This document shows positions 35,156 to 48,800 of a stretch of DNA of 64,000 bases, piece after piece; the first letter of the stretch is position 1, and each line of letters begins with the position of its first letter. The DNA is from Gibbula magus (Eukaryota; Mollusca; Gastropoda; Trochida; Trochidae): NCBI GenBank assembly GCA_936450465.1, contig CAKZFU010000065.1, forward strand, positions 1 to 64,000. Direction: 5' to 3'. The notes under the pieces were generated by a model. It did not search any database. It saw nothing but the letters and a program-made list of their open reading frames with translations, and was not told the DNA's origin. Made by a program: the position numbers and the translations under genes.

Positions 35156-37810
35156 CATAGGAGACCATCAAAAGTTGTCTAGGCCAAAGTCACCTTTTGG
35201 CCCATTTTTGGGCATGACTATAACGGCACGGGTTGCCGATAAGACGGTCACCGATTCCAAAAGGGAATGCGTCTATGCGACCGGCAGCATGTGAGCTTCC
35301 ATAGGAGACCATCAAAAGTTGTCTAGGCCAAAGTGACTTTTGGCCCGAAATTGGGCCTACAGGAATGACTATAACGGCACGGTTTGCCGATAAGACGCTC
35401 ACCGATTCCAAAAGTGAATGCGTCTATGCGACCGACAGCATGTGAGCTTCCATAGGAGACCATCAAAAGTTGTCTAGGCCAAAGTCACCTTTTGGCCCAT
35501 TTTTGGGCATGACTATAACGGCACGGGTTGCCGATAAGACGGTCACCGATTCCAAAAGGGAATGCGTCTATGCGACCGGCAGCATGTGAGCTTCCATAGG
35601 AGACCATCAAAAGTTGTCTAGGCCAAAGTGACTTTTGGCCCAAAATTGGGCCTACAGGAATGACTATAACGGCACGGTTTGCCGATAAGACGCTCACCGA
35701 TTCCAAAAGTGAATGCGTCTATGCGACCGACAGCATGTGAGCTTCCATAGGAGACCATCAAAAGTTGTCTAGGCCAAAGTCACCTTTTGGCCCATTTTTG
35801 GGCATGACTATAACGGCACGGGTTGCCGATAAGACGGTCACCGATTCCAAAAGGGAATGCGTCTATGCGACCGGCAGCATGTGAGCTTCCATAGGAGACC
35901 ATCAAAAGTTGTCTAGGCCAAAGTGACTTTTGGCCCAAAATTGGGCCTACAGGAATGACTATAACGGCACGGTTTGCCGATAAGACGCTCACCGATTCCA
36001 AAAGTGAATGCGTCTATGCAACCGACAGCATGTGAGCTTCCATAGGAGACCATCAAAAGTTGTCTAGGCCAAAGTCACCTTTTGGCCCATTTTTGGGCAT
36101 GACTATAACGGCACGGGTTGCCGATAAGACGGTCACCGATTCCAAAAGGGAATGCGTCTATGCGACCGGCAGCATGTGAGCTTCCATAGGAGACCATCAA
36201 AAGTTGTCTAGGCCAAAGTGACTTTTGGCCCAAAATTGGGCCTACAGGAATGACTATAACGGCACGGTTTGCCGATAAGACGCTCACCGATTCCAAAAGT
36301 GAATGCGTCTATGCGACCGACAGCATGTGAGCTTCCATAGGAGACCATCAAAAGTTGTCTAGGCCAAAGTCACCTTTTGGCCCATTTTTGGGCATGACTA
36401 TAACGGCACGGGTTGCCGATAAGACGGTCACCGATTCCAAAAGGGAATGCGTCTATGCGACCGGCAGCATGTGAGCTTCCATAGGAGACCATCAAAAGTT
36501 GTCTAGGCCAAAGTGACTTTTGGCCCGAAATTGGGCCTACAGGAATGACTATAACGGCACGGTTTGCCGATAAGACGCTCACCGATTCCAAAAGTGAATG
36601 CGTCTATGCGACCGACAGCATGTGAGCTTCCATAGGAGACCATCAAAAGTTGTCTAGGCCAAAGTCACCTTTTGGCCCATTTTTGGGCATGACTATAACG
36701 GCACGGGTTGCCGATAAGACGGTCACCGATTCCAAAAGGGAATGCGTCTATGCGACCGGCAGCATGTGAGCTTCCATAGGAGACCATCAAAAGTTGTCTA
36801 GGCCAAAGTGACTTTTGGCCCAAAATTGGGCCTACAGGAATGACTATAACGGCACGGTTTGCCGATAAGACGCTCACCGATTCCAAAAGTGAATGCGTCT
36901 ATGCGACCGACAGCATGTGAGCTTCCATAGGAGACCATCAAAAGTTGTCTAGGCCAAAGTCACCTTTTGGCCCATTTTTGGGCATGACTATAACGGCACG
37001 GGTTGCCGATAAGACGGTCACCGATTCCAAAAGGGAATGCGTCTATGCGACCGGCAGCATGTGAGCTTCCATAGGAGACCATCAAAAGTTGTCTAGGCCA
37101 AAGTGACTTTTGGCCCAAAATTGGGCCTACAGGAATGACTATAACGGCACGGTTTGCCGATAAGACGCTCACCGATTCCAAAAGTGAATGCGTCTATGCA
37201 ACCGACAGCATGTGAGCTTCCATAGGAGACCATCAAAAGTTGTCTAGGCCAAAGTCACCTTTTGGCCCATTTTTGGGCATGACTATAACGGCACGGGTTG
37301 CCGATAAGACGGTCACCGATTCCAAAAGGGAATGCGTCTATGCGACCGGCAGCATGTGAGCTTCCATAGGAGACCATCAAAAGTTGTCTAGGCCAAAGTG
37401 ACTTTTGGCCCAAAATTGGGCCTACAGGAATGACTATAACGGCACGGTTTGCCGATAAGACGCTCACCGATTCCAAAAGTGAATGCGTCTATGCGACCGA
37501 CAGCATGTGAGCTTCCATAGGAGACCATCAAAAGTTGTCTAGGCCAAAGTCACCTTTTGGCCCATTTTTGGGCATGACTATAACGGCACGGGTTGCCGAT
37601 AAGACGGTCACCGATTCCAAAAGGGAATGCGTCTATGCGACCGGCAGCATGTGAGCTTCCATAGGAGACCATCAAAAGTTGTCTAGGCCAAAGTGACTTT
37701 TGGCCCAAAATTGGGCCTACAGGAATGACTATAACGGCACGGTTTGCCGATAAGACGCTCACCGATTCCAAAAGTGAATGCGTCTATGCGACCGACAGCA
37801 TGTGAGCTTC
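35156..37810 (+). repeat. Nine regular dimers with a tandem 1180-bp (4-dimer) duplication
   Basis: Two rare A-monomer variants recur together at a lag of 1180 bp: GCCCGAAAT at 35347 and 36527, and GCAACC at 36020 and 37200. 1180 is exactly four dimers, so a four-dimer block was duplicated in tandem and then stayed in register. Confidence 0.85.
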
Positions 37811-39443
37811 CATAGGAGACCATCAAAAGTTGTCTAGGCCAAAGTCACCTTTTGGCCCATTTTTGGGCATGACTATAACGGCACGGGTTGCCGATAAGAC
37901 GGTCACCGATTCCAAAAGGGAATGCGTCTATGCGACCGGCAGCATGTGAGCTTCCATAGGAGACCATCAAAAGTTGTCTAGGCCAAAGTGACTTTTGGCC
38001 CAAAATTGGGCCTACAGGAATGACTATAACGGCACGGTTTGCCGATAAGACGCTCAACGATTCCAAAAGTGAATGCGTCTATGCGACCGACAGCATGTGA
38101 GCTTCCATAGGAGACCATCAAAAGTTGTCTAGGCCAAAGTGACTTTTGGCCCAAAATTGGGCCTACAGGAATGACTATAACGGCACGGTTTGCCGATAAG
38201 ACGCTCACCGATTCCAAAAGTGAATGCGTCTATGCGACCGACAGCATGTGAGCTTCCATAGGAGACCATCAAAAGTTGTCTAGGCCAAAGTCACCTTTTG
38301 GCCCATTTTTGGGCATGACTATAACGGCACGGGTTGCCGATAAGACGGTCACCGATTCCAAAAGGGAATGCGTCTATGCGACCGGCAGCATGTGAGCTTC
38401 CATAGGAGACCATCAAAAGTTGTCTAGGCCAAAGTGACTTTTGGCCCAAAATTGGGCCTACAGGAATGACTATAACGGCACGGTTTGCCGATAAGACGCT
38501 CACCGATTCCAAAAGTGAATGCGTCTATGCGACCGACAGCATGTGAGCTTCCATAGGAGACCATCAAAAGTTGTCTAGGCCAAAGTCACCTTTTGGCCCA
38601 TTTTTTGGCATGACTATAACGGCACGGGTTGCCGATAAGACGGTCACCGATTCCAAAAGGGAATGCGTCTATGCGACCGGCAGCATGTGAGCTTCCATAG
38701 GAGACCATCAAAAGTTGTCTAGGCCAAAGTGACTTTTGGCCCAAAATTGGGCCTACAGGAATGACTATAACGGCACGGTTTGCCGATAAGACGCTCAACG
38801 ATTCCAAAAGTGAATGCGTCTATGCGACCGGCAGCATGTGAGCTTCCATAGGAGACCATCAAAAGTTGTCTAGGCCAAAGTGACTTTTGGCCCAAAATTG
38901 GGCCTACAGGAATGACTATAACGGCACGGTTTGCCGATAAGACGCTCACCGATTCCAAAAGTGAATGCGTCTATGCGACCGACAGCATGTGAGCTTCCAT
39001 AGGAGACCATCAAAAGTTGTCTAGGCCAAAGTCACCTTTTGGCCCATTTTTGGGCATGACTATAACGGCACGGGTTGCCGATAAGACGGTCACCGATTCC
39101 AAAAGGGAATGCGTCTATGCGACCGGCAGCATGTGAGCTTCCATAGGAGACCATCAAAAGTTGTCTAGGCCAAAGTGACTTTTGGCCCAAAATTGGGCCT
39201 ACAGGAATGACTATAACGGCACGGTTTGCCGATAAGACGCTCAACGATTCCAAAAGTGAATGCGTCTAGGCGACCGACAGCATGTGAGCTTCCATAGGAG
39301 ACCATCAAAAGTTGTCTAGGCCAAAGTGACTTTTGGCCCAAAATTGGGCCTACAGGAATGACTATAACGGCACGGTTTGCCGATAAGACACTCACCGATT
39401 CCAAAAGTGAATGCGTCTATGCGACCGACAGCATGTGAGCTTC
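37811..39443 (+). repeat. B-A-A trimers (three) plus one dimer
   Basis: Order is B-A-A (37811-38256), B-A (38257-38551), B-A-A (38552-38997), B-A-A (38998-39443). The first A of each trimer carries GCTCAACG (38057, 38798, 39244) and the second A is ordinary, so one B-A-A founder was copied at lags of 741 and 446 bp. The GCTCAACG variant reappears once at 43222 without the extra A. Confidence 0.87.
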
Positions 39444-41803
39444 CATAGGAGACCATCAAAAGTTGTCTAGGCCAAAGTCACCTTTTGGCCCATTTTTGGG
39501 CATGACTATAACGGCACGGGTTGCCGATAAGACGGTCACCGATTCCAAAAGGGAATGCGTCTATGCGACCGGCAGCATGTGAGCTTCCATAGGAGACCAT
39601 CAAAAGTTGTCTAGGCCAAAGTGACTTTTGGCCCAAAATTGGGCCTACAGGAATGACTATAACGGCACGGTTTGCCGATAAGACGGTCACCGATTCCAAA
39701 AGTGAATGCGTCTATGCGACCGACAGCATGTGAGCTTCCATAGGAGACCATCAAAAGTTGTCTAGGCCAAAGTCACCTTTTGGCCCATTTTTGGGCATGA
39801 CTATAACGGCACGGGTTGCCGATAAGACGGTCACCGATTCCAAAAGGGAATGCGTCTATGCGACCGGCAGCATGTGAGCTTCCATAGGAGACCATCAAAA
39901 GTTGTCTAGGCCAAAGAGACTTTTGGCCCAAAATTGGGCCTACAGGAATGACTATAACGGCACGGTTTGCCGATAAGACGCTCACCGATTCCAAAAGTGA
40001 ATGCGTCTATGCGACCGACAGCATGTGAGCTTCCATAGGAGACCATCAAAAGTTGTCTAGGCCAAAGTCACCTTTTGGCCCATTTTTGGGCATGACTATA
40101 ACGGCACGGGTTGCCGATAAGACGGTCACCGATTCCAAAAGGGAATGCGTCTATGCGACCGGCAGCATGTGAGCTTCCATAGGAGACCATCAAAAGTTGT
40201 CTAGGCCAAAGTGACTTTTGGCCCAAAATTGGGCCTACAGGAATGACTATAACGGCACGGTTTGCCGATAAGACGCTCACCGATTCCAAAAGTGAATGCG
40301 TCTATGCGACCGACAGCATGTGAGCTTCCATAGGAGACCATCAAAAGTTGTCTAGGCCAAAGTCACCTTTTGGCCCATTTTTGGGCATGACTATAACGGC
40401 ACGGGTTGCCGATAAGACGGTCACCGATTCCAAAAGGGAATGCGTCTATGCGACCGGCAGCATGTGAGCTTCCATAGGAGACCATCAAAAGTTGTCTAGG
40501 CCAAAGTGACTTTTGGCCCAAAATTGGGCCTACAGGAATGACTATAACGGCACGGTTTGCCGATAAGACGCTCACCGATTCCAAAAGTGAATGCGTCTAT
40601 GCGACCGACAGCATGTGAGCTTCCATAGGAGACCATCAAAAGTTGTCTAGGCCAAAGTCACCTTTTGGCCCATTTTTGGGCATGACTATAACGGCACGGG
40701 TTGCCGATAAGACGGTCACCGATTCCAAAAGGGAATGCGTCTATGCGACCGGCAGCATGTGAGCTTCCATAGGAGACCATCAAAAGTTGTCTAGGCCAAA
40801 GTGACTTTTGGCCCAAAATTGGGCCTACAGGAATGACTATAACGGCACGGTTTGCCGATAAGACGCTCACCGATTCCAAAAGTGAATGCGTCTATGCGAC
40901 CGACAGCATGTGAGCTTCCATAGGAGACCATCAAAAGTTGTCTAGGCCAAAGTCACCTTTTGGCCCATTTTTGGGCATGACTATAACGGCACGGGTTGCC
41001 GATAAGACGGTCACCGATTCCAAAAGGGAATGCGTCTATGCGACCGGCAGCATGTGAGCTTCCATAGGAGACCATCAAAAGTTGTCTAGGCCAAAGTGAC
41101 TTTTGGCCCAAAATTGGGCCTACAGGAATGACTATAACGGCACGGTTTGCCGATAAGACGCTCACCGATTCCAAAAGTGAATGCGTCTATGCGACCGACA
41201 GCATGTGAGCTTCCATAGGAGACCATCAAAAGTTGTCTAGGCCAAAGTCACCTTTTGGCCCATTTTTGGGCATGACTATAACGGCACGGGTTGCCGATAA
41301 GACGGTCACCGATTCCAAAAGGGAATGCGTCTATGCGACCGGCAGCATGTGAGCTTCCATAGGAGACCATCAAAAGTTGTCTAGGCCAAAGTGACTTTTG
41401 GCCCAAAATTGGGCCTACAGGAATGACTATAACGGCACGGTTTGCCGATAAGACGCTCACCGATTCCAAAAGTGAATGCGTCTATGCGACCGACAGCATG
41501 TGAGCTTCCATAGGAGACCATCAAAAGTTGTCTAGGCCAAAGTCACCTTTTGGCCCATTTTTGGGCATGACTATAACGGCACGGGTTGCCGATAAGACGG
41601 TCACCGATTCCAAAAGGGAATGCGTCTATGCGACCGGCAGCATGTGAGCTTCCATAGGAGACCATCAAAAGTTGTCTAGGCCAAAGTGACTTTTGGCCCA
41701 AAATTGGGCCTACAGGAATGACTATAACGGCACGGTTTGCCGATAAGACGCTCACCGATTCCAAAAGTGAATGCGTCTATGCGACCGACAGCATGTGAGC
41801 TTC
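39444..41803 (+). repeat. Eight regular B-A dimers
   Basis: Starts at 39444 and every 295 bp to 41509. The first A (39588) carries the B-type GGTCACC; AAAGAGAC occurs near 39916. Otherwise uniform. Confidence 0.88.
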
Positions 41804-41946
41804 CATAGGAGACCATCAAAAGTTGTCTAGGCCAAAGTGACTTTTGGCCCATTTTTGGGCATGACTATAACGGCACGGGTTGCCGATAAGACGGTCACCT
41901 ATTCCAAAAGGGAATGCGTCTATGCGACCGGCAGCATGTGAGCTTC
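41804..41946 (+). repeat. 143-bp chimera, A 5' end on a B body, second copy
   Basis: Same structure as 32200-32342 (GTGACTTTTGG joined to CCCATTTTTGGGC), with a private CACCTATTCC. It occupies a B slot between two A monomers, so the dimer rhythm is kept. Confidence 0.85.
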
Positions 41947-42392
41947 CATAGGAGACCATCAAAAGTTGTCTAGGCCAAAGTGACTTTTGGCCCAAAATTG
42001 GGCCTACAGGAATGACTATAACGGCACGGTTTGCCGATAAGACGCTCACCGATTCCAAAAGTGAATGCGTCTATGCGACCGACAGCATGTGAGCTTCCAT
42101 AGGAGACCATCAAAAGTTGTCTAGGCCAAAGTCACCTTTTGGCCCATTTTTGGGCATGACTATAACGGCACGGGTTGCCGATAAGACGGTCACCGATTCC
42201 AAAAGGGAATGCGTCTATGCGACCGGCAGCATGTGAGCTTCCATAGGAGACCATCAAAAGTTGTCTAGGCCAAAGTGACTTTTGGCCCAAAATTGGGCCT
42301 ACAGGAATGACTATAACGGCACGGTTTGCCGATAAGACGCTCACCGATTCCAAAAGTGAATGCGTCTATGCGACCGACAGCATGTGAGCTTC
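41947..42392 (+). repeat. A plus one regular dimer
   Basis: A 41947, B 42098, A 42242. No private change noticed. Confidence 0.87.
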
Positions 42393-42824
42393 CATAGGAG
42401 ACCATCAAAAGTTGTCTAGGCCAAAGTCACCTTTTGGCCCATTTTTGGGCATGACTATAACGGCACGGGTTGCCGATAAGACGGTCACCGATTCCAAAAG
42501 GGAATGCGTCTATGCGACCGGCAGCATGTGAGCTTCCATAGGAGACCATCAAAAGTTGTCTAGGCCAAAGTCACCTTTTGGCCAATTTTTGGGCATGACT
42601 ATAACGGCACGGGTTGCCGATAAGACGGTCACCGATTCCAAAAGGGAATGCGTCTATGCGACCGGCAGCATGTGAGCTTCCATAGGAGACCATCAAAAGT
42701 TGTCTAGGCCAAAGTCACCTTTTGGCCCATTTTTGGGGATGACTATAACGGCACGGGTTGCTGATAAGACGGTCACCGATTCCAAAAGGGAATTCGTCTA
42801 TGCGACCGGCAGCATGTGAGCTTC
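42393..42824 (+). repeat. Triple-B run
   Basis: B at 42393, 42537 (GGCCAATTTTTGGG) and 42681 (TTGGGGATG, CTGATAAG at 42762 and GAATTC at 42790). It is the only B-B-B run outside the 9-17 kb region and is not followed by a chimera or A'. Confidence 0.86.
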
Positions 42825-45800
42825 CATAGGAGACCATCAAAAGTTGTCTAGGCCAAAGTGACTTTTGGCCCAAAATTGGGCCTACAGGAATGACTATAAC
42901 GGCACGGTTTGCCGATAAGACGCTCACCGATTCCAAAAATGAATGCGTCTATGCGACCGACAGCATGTGAGCTTCCATAGGAGACCATCAAAAGTTGTCT
43001 AGGCCAAAGTCACCTTTTGGCCCATTTTTGGGCATGACTATAACGGCACGGGTTGCCGATAAGACGGTCACCGATTCCAAAAGGGAATGCGTCTATGCGA
43101 CCGGCAGCATGTGAGCTTCCATAGGAGACCATCAAAAGTTGTCTAGGCCAAAGTGACTTTTGGCCCAAAATTGGGCCTACAGGAATGACTATAACGGCAC
43201 GGTTTGCCGATAAGACGCTCAACGATTCCAAAAATGAATGCGTCTATGCGACCGACAGCATGTGAGCTTCCATAGGAGACCATCAAAAGTTGTCTAGGCC
43301 AAAGTCACCTTTTGGCCCATTTTTGGGCATGACTATAACGGCACGGGTTGCCGATAAGACGGTCACCGATTCCAAAAGGGAATGCGTCTATGCGACCGGC
43401 AGCATGTGAGCTTCCATAGGAGACCATCAAAAGTTGTCTAGGCCAAAGTGACTTTTGGCCCAAAATTGGGCCTACAGGAATGACTATAACGGCACGGTTT
43501 GCCGATAAGACGCTCACCGATTCCAAAAGTGAATGCGTCTATGCGACCGACAGCATGTGAGCTTCCATAGGAGACCATCAAAAGTTGTCTAGGCCAAAGT
43601 CACCTTTTGGCCCATTTTTGGGCATGACTATAACGGCACGGGTTGCCGATAAGACGGTCACCGATTCCAAAAGGGAATGCGTCTATGCGACCGGCAGCAT
43701 GTGAGCTTCCATAGGAGACCATCAAAAGTTGTCTAGGACAAAGTGACTTTTGGCCCAAAATTGGGCCTACAGGAATGACTATAACGGCACGGTTTGCCGA
43801 TAAGACGCTCACCGATTCCAAAAGTGAATGCGTCTATGCGACCGACAGCATGTGAGCTTCCATAGGAGACCATCAAAAGTTGTCTAGGCCAAAGTCACCT
43901 TTTGGCCCATTTTTGGGCATGACTATAACGGCACGGGTTGCCGATAAGACGGTCACCGATTCCAAAAGGGAATGCGTCTATGCGACCGGCAGCATGTGAG
44001 CTTCCATAGGAGACCATCAAAAGTTGTCTAGGCCAAAGTGACTTTTGGCCCAAAATTGGGCCTACAGGAATGACTATAACGGCACGGTTTGCCGATAAGA
44101 CGCTCACCGATTCCAAAAGTGAATGCGTCTATGCGACCGACAGCATGTGAGCTTCCATAGGAGACCATCAAAAGTTGTCTAGGCCAAAGTCACCTTTTGG
44201 CCCATTTTTGGGCATGACTATAACGGCACAGGTTGCCGATAAGACGGTCACCGATTCCAAAAGGGAATGCGTCTATGCGACCGGCAGCATGTGAGCTTCC
44301 ATAGGAGACCATCAAAAGTTGTCTAGGCCAAAGTGACTTTTGGCCCAAAATTGGGCCTACAGGAATGACTATAACGGCACGGTTTGCCGATAAGACGCTC
44401 ACCGATTCCAAAAGTGAATGCGTCTATGCGACCGACAGCATGTGAGCTTCCATAGGAGACCATCAAAAGTTGTCTAGGCCAAAGTCACCTTTTGGCCCAT
44501 TTTTGTGCATGACTATAACGGCACGGGTTGCCGATAAGACGGTCACCGATTCCAAAAGGGAATGCGTCTATGCGACCGGCAGCATGTGAGCTTCCATAGG
44601 AGACCATCAAAAGTTGTCTAGGCCAAAGTGACTTTTGGCCCAAAATTGGGCCTACAGGAATGACTATAACGGCACGGTTTGCCGATAAGACGCTCACCGA
44701 TTCCAAAAGTGAATGCGTCTATGCGACCGACAGCATGTGAGCTTCCATAGGAGACCATCAAAAGTTGTCTAGGCCAAAGTCACCTTTTGGCCCATTTTTG
44801 GGCATGACTATAACGGCACGGGTTGCCGATAAGACGGTCACCGATTCCAAAAGGGAATGCGTCTATGCGACCGGCAGCATGTGAGCTTCCATAGGAGACC
44901 ATCAAAAGTTGTCTAGGCCAAAGTGACTTTTGGCCCAAAATTGGGCCTACAGGAATGACTATAACGGCACGGTTTGCCGATAAGACGCTCACCGATTCCA
45001 AAAGTGAATGCGTCTATGCGACCGACAGCATGTGAGCTTCCATAGGAGACCATCAAAAGTTGTCTAGGCCAAAGTCACCTTTTGGCCCATTTTTGGGCAT
45101 GACTATAACGGCACGGGTTGCCGATAAGACGGTCACCGATTCCAAAAGGGAATTTGTCTATGCGACCGGCAGCATGTGAGCTTCCATAGGAGACCATCAA
45201 AAGTTGTCTAGGCCAAAGTGACTTTTGGCCCAAAATTGGGCCTACAGGAATGACTATAACGGCACGGTTTGCCGATAAGACGCTCACCGATTCCAAAAGG
45301 GAATGCGTCTATGCGACCGACAGCATGTGAGCTTCCATAGGAGACCATCAAAAGTTGTCTAGGCCAAAGTCACCTTTTGGCCCATTTTTGGGCATGACTA
45401 TAACGGCACGGGTTGCCGATAATACGGTCACCGATTCCAAAAGGGAATGCGTCTATGCGACCGGCAGCATGTGAGCTTCCATAGGAGACCATCAAAAGTT
45501 GTCTAGGCCAAAGTGACTTTTGGCCCAAAATTGGGCCTACAGGAATGACTATAACGGCACGGTTTGCCGATAAGACGCTCACCGATTCCAAAAGTGAATG
45601 CGTCTATGCGACCGACAGCATGTGAGCTTCCATAGGAGACCATCAAAAGTTGTCTAGGCCAAAGTCACCTTTTGGCCCATTTTTGGGCATGACTATAACG
45701 GCACGGGTTGCCGATAAGACGGTCACCGATTCCAAAAGGGAATGCGTCTATGCGACCGGCAGCATGTGAGCTTCCATAGGAGACCATCAAAAGTTGTCTA

Positions 45801-48800
45801 GGCCAAAGTGACTTTTGGCCCAAAATTGGGCCTACAGGAATGACTATAACGGCACGGTTTGCCGATAAGACGCTCACCGATTCCAAAAGTGAATGCGTCT
45901 ATGCGACCGACAGCATGTGAGTTTCCATAGGAGACCATCAAAAGTTGTCTAGGCCAAAGTCACCTTTTGGCCCATTTTTGGGCATGACTATAACGGCACG
46001 GGTTGCCGATAAGACGGTCACCGATTCCAAAAGGGAATGCGTCTATGCGACCGGCAGCATGTGAGCTTCCATAGGAGACCATCAAAAGTTGTCTAGGCCA
46101 AAGTGACTTTTGGCCCAAAATTGGGCCTACATGAATGACTATAACGGCACGGTTTGCCGATAAGACCCTCACCGATTCCAAAAGTGAATGCGTCTATGCG
46201 ACTGACAGCATGTGAGCTTCCATAGGAGACCATCAAAAGTTGTCTAGGCCAAAGTCACCTTTTGGCCCATTTTTGGGCATGACTATAACGGCACGGGTTG
46301 CCGATAAGACGGTCATCGATTCCAAAAGGGAATGCGTCTATGCGACCGGCAGCATGTGAGCTTCCATAGGAGACCATCAAAAGTTGTCTAGGCCAAAGTG
46401 ACTTTTGGCCCAAAATTGGGCCTACAGGAATGACTATAACGGCACGGTTTGCCGATAAGACGCTCACCGATTCCAAAAGTGAATGCGTCTATGCGACCGA
46501 CAGCATGTGAGCTTCCATAGGAGACCATCAAAAGTTGTCTAGGCCAAAGTCACCTTTTGGCCCATTTTTGGGCATGACTATAACGGCACGGGTTGCCGAT
46601 AAGACGGTCACCGATTCCAAAAGGGAATGCGTCTATGCGACCGGCAGCATGTGAGCTTCCATAGGAGACCATCAAAAGTTGTCTAGGCCAAAGTGACTTT
46701 TGGCCCAAAATTGGGCCTACAGGAATGACTATAACGGCACGGTTTGCCGATAAGACGCTCACCGATTCCAAAAGTGAATGCGTCTATGCGACCGACAGCA
46801 TGTGAGCTTCCATAGGAGACCATCAAAAGTTGTCTAGGCCAAAGTCACCTTTTGGCCCATTTTTGGGCATGACTATAACGGCACGGGTTGCCGATAAGAC
46901 GGTCACCGATTCCAAAAGGGAATGCGTCTATGCGACCGGCAGCATGTGAGCTTCCATAGGAGACCATCAAAAGTTGTCTAGGCCAAAGTGACTTTTGGCC
47001 CAAAATTGGGCCTACAGGAATGACTATAACGGCACGGTTTGCCGATAAGACGCTCACCGATTCCAAAAGTGAATGCGTCTATGCGACCGACAGCATGTGA
47101 GCTTCCATAGGAGACCATCAAAAGTTGTCTAGGCCAAAGTCACCTTTTGGCCCATTTTTGGGAATGACTATAACGGCACGGGTTGCCGATAAGACGGTCA
47201 CCGATTCCAAAAGGGAATGCGTCTATGCGACCGGCAGCATGTGAGCTTCCATAGGAGACCATCAAAAGTTGTCTAGGCCAAAGTGACTTTTGGCCCAAAA
47301 TTGGGCCTACAGGAATGACTATAACGGCACGGTTTGCCGATAAGACGCTCACCGATTCCAAAAGTGAATGCGTCTATGCGACCGACAGCATGTGAGCTTC
47401 CATAGGAGACCATCAAAAGTTGTCTAGGCCAAAGTCACCTTTTGGCCCATTTTTGGGCATGACTATAACGGCACGGGTTGCCGATAAGACGGTCACCGAT
47501 TCCAAAAGGGAATGCGTCTATGCGACCGGCAGCATGTGAGCTTCCATAGGAGACCATCAAAAGTTGTCTAGGCCAAAGTGACTTTTGGCCCAAAATTGGG
47601 CCTACAGGAATGACTATAACGGCACGGTTTGCCGATAAGACGCTCACCGATTCCAAAAGTGAATGCGTCTAGGCGACCGACAGCATGTGAGCTTCCATAG
47701 GAGACCATCAAAAGTTGTCTAGGCCAAAGTCACCTTTTGGCCCATTTTTGGGCATGACTATAACGGCACGTGTTGCCGATAAGACGGTCACCGATTCCAA
47801 AAGGGAATGCGTCTATGCGACCGGCAGCATGTGAGCTTCCATAGGAGACCATCAAAAGTTGTCAAGGCCAAAGTGACTTTTGGCCCAAAATTGGGCCTAC
47901 AGGAATGACTATAACGGCACGGTTTGCCGATAAGACGCTCACCGATTCCAAAAGTGAATGCGTCTATGCGACCGACAGCATGTGAGCTTCCATAGGAGAC
48001 CATCAAAAGTTGTCTAGGCCAAAGTCACCTTTTGGCCCATTTTTGGGCATGACTATAACGGCACGGGTTGCCGATAAGACGGTCACCGATTCCAAAAGGG
48101 AATGCGTCTATGCGACCGGCAGCATGTGAGCTTCCATAGGAGACCATCAAAAGTTGTCTAGGCCAAAGTGACTTTTGGCCCAAAATTGGGCCTACAGGAA
48201 TGACTATAACGGCACGGTTTGCCGATAAGACGCTCACCGATTCCAAAAGTGAATGCGTCTATGCGACCGACAGCATGTGAGCTTCCATAGGAGACCATCA
48301 AAAGTTGTCTAGGCCAAAGTCACCTTTTGGCCCATTTTTGGGCATGACTATAACGGCACGGGTTGCCGATAAGACGGTCACCGATTCCAAAAGGGAATGC
48401 GTCTATGCGACCGGCAGCATGTGAGCTTCCATAGGAGACCATCAAAAGTTGTCTAGGCCAAAGTGACTTTTGGCCCAAAATTGGGCCTACAGGAATGACT
48501 ATAACGGCACGGTTTGCCGATAAGACGCTCACCGATTCCAAAAGTGAATGCGTCTATGCGACCGACAGCATGTGAGCTTCCATAGGAGACCATCAAAAGT
48601 TGTCTAGGCCAAAGTCACCTTTTGGCCCATTTTTGGGCATGACTATAACGGCACGGGTTGCCGATAAGACGGTCACCGATTCCAAAAGGGAATGCGTCTA
48701 TTCGACCGGCAGCATGTGAGCTTCCATAGGAGACCATCAAAAGTTGTCTAGGCCAAAGTGACTTTTGGCCCAAAATTGGGCCTACAGGAATGACTATAAC

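Noticed and set aside
117..42795. The eight GAATTC sites as a functional or regularly spaced element.
   Set aside because: They come from a single G-to-T change next to GAAT in some A monomers (and one B). Spacings are irregular, except for those that reflect duplication.
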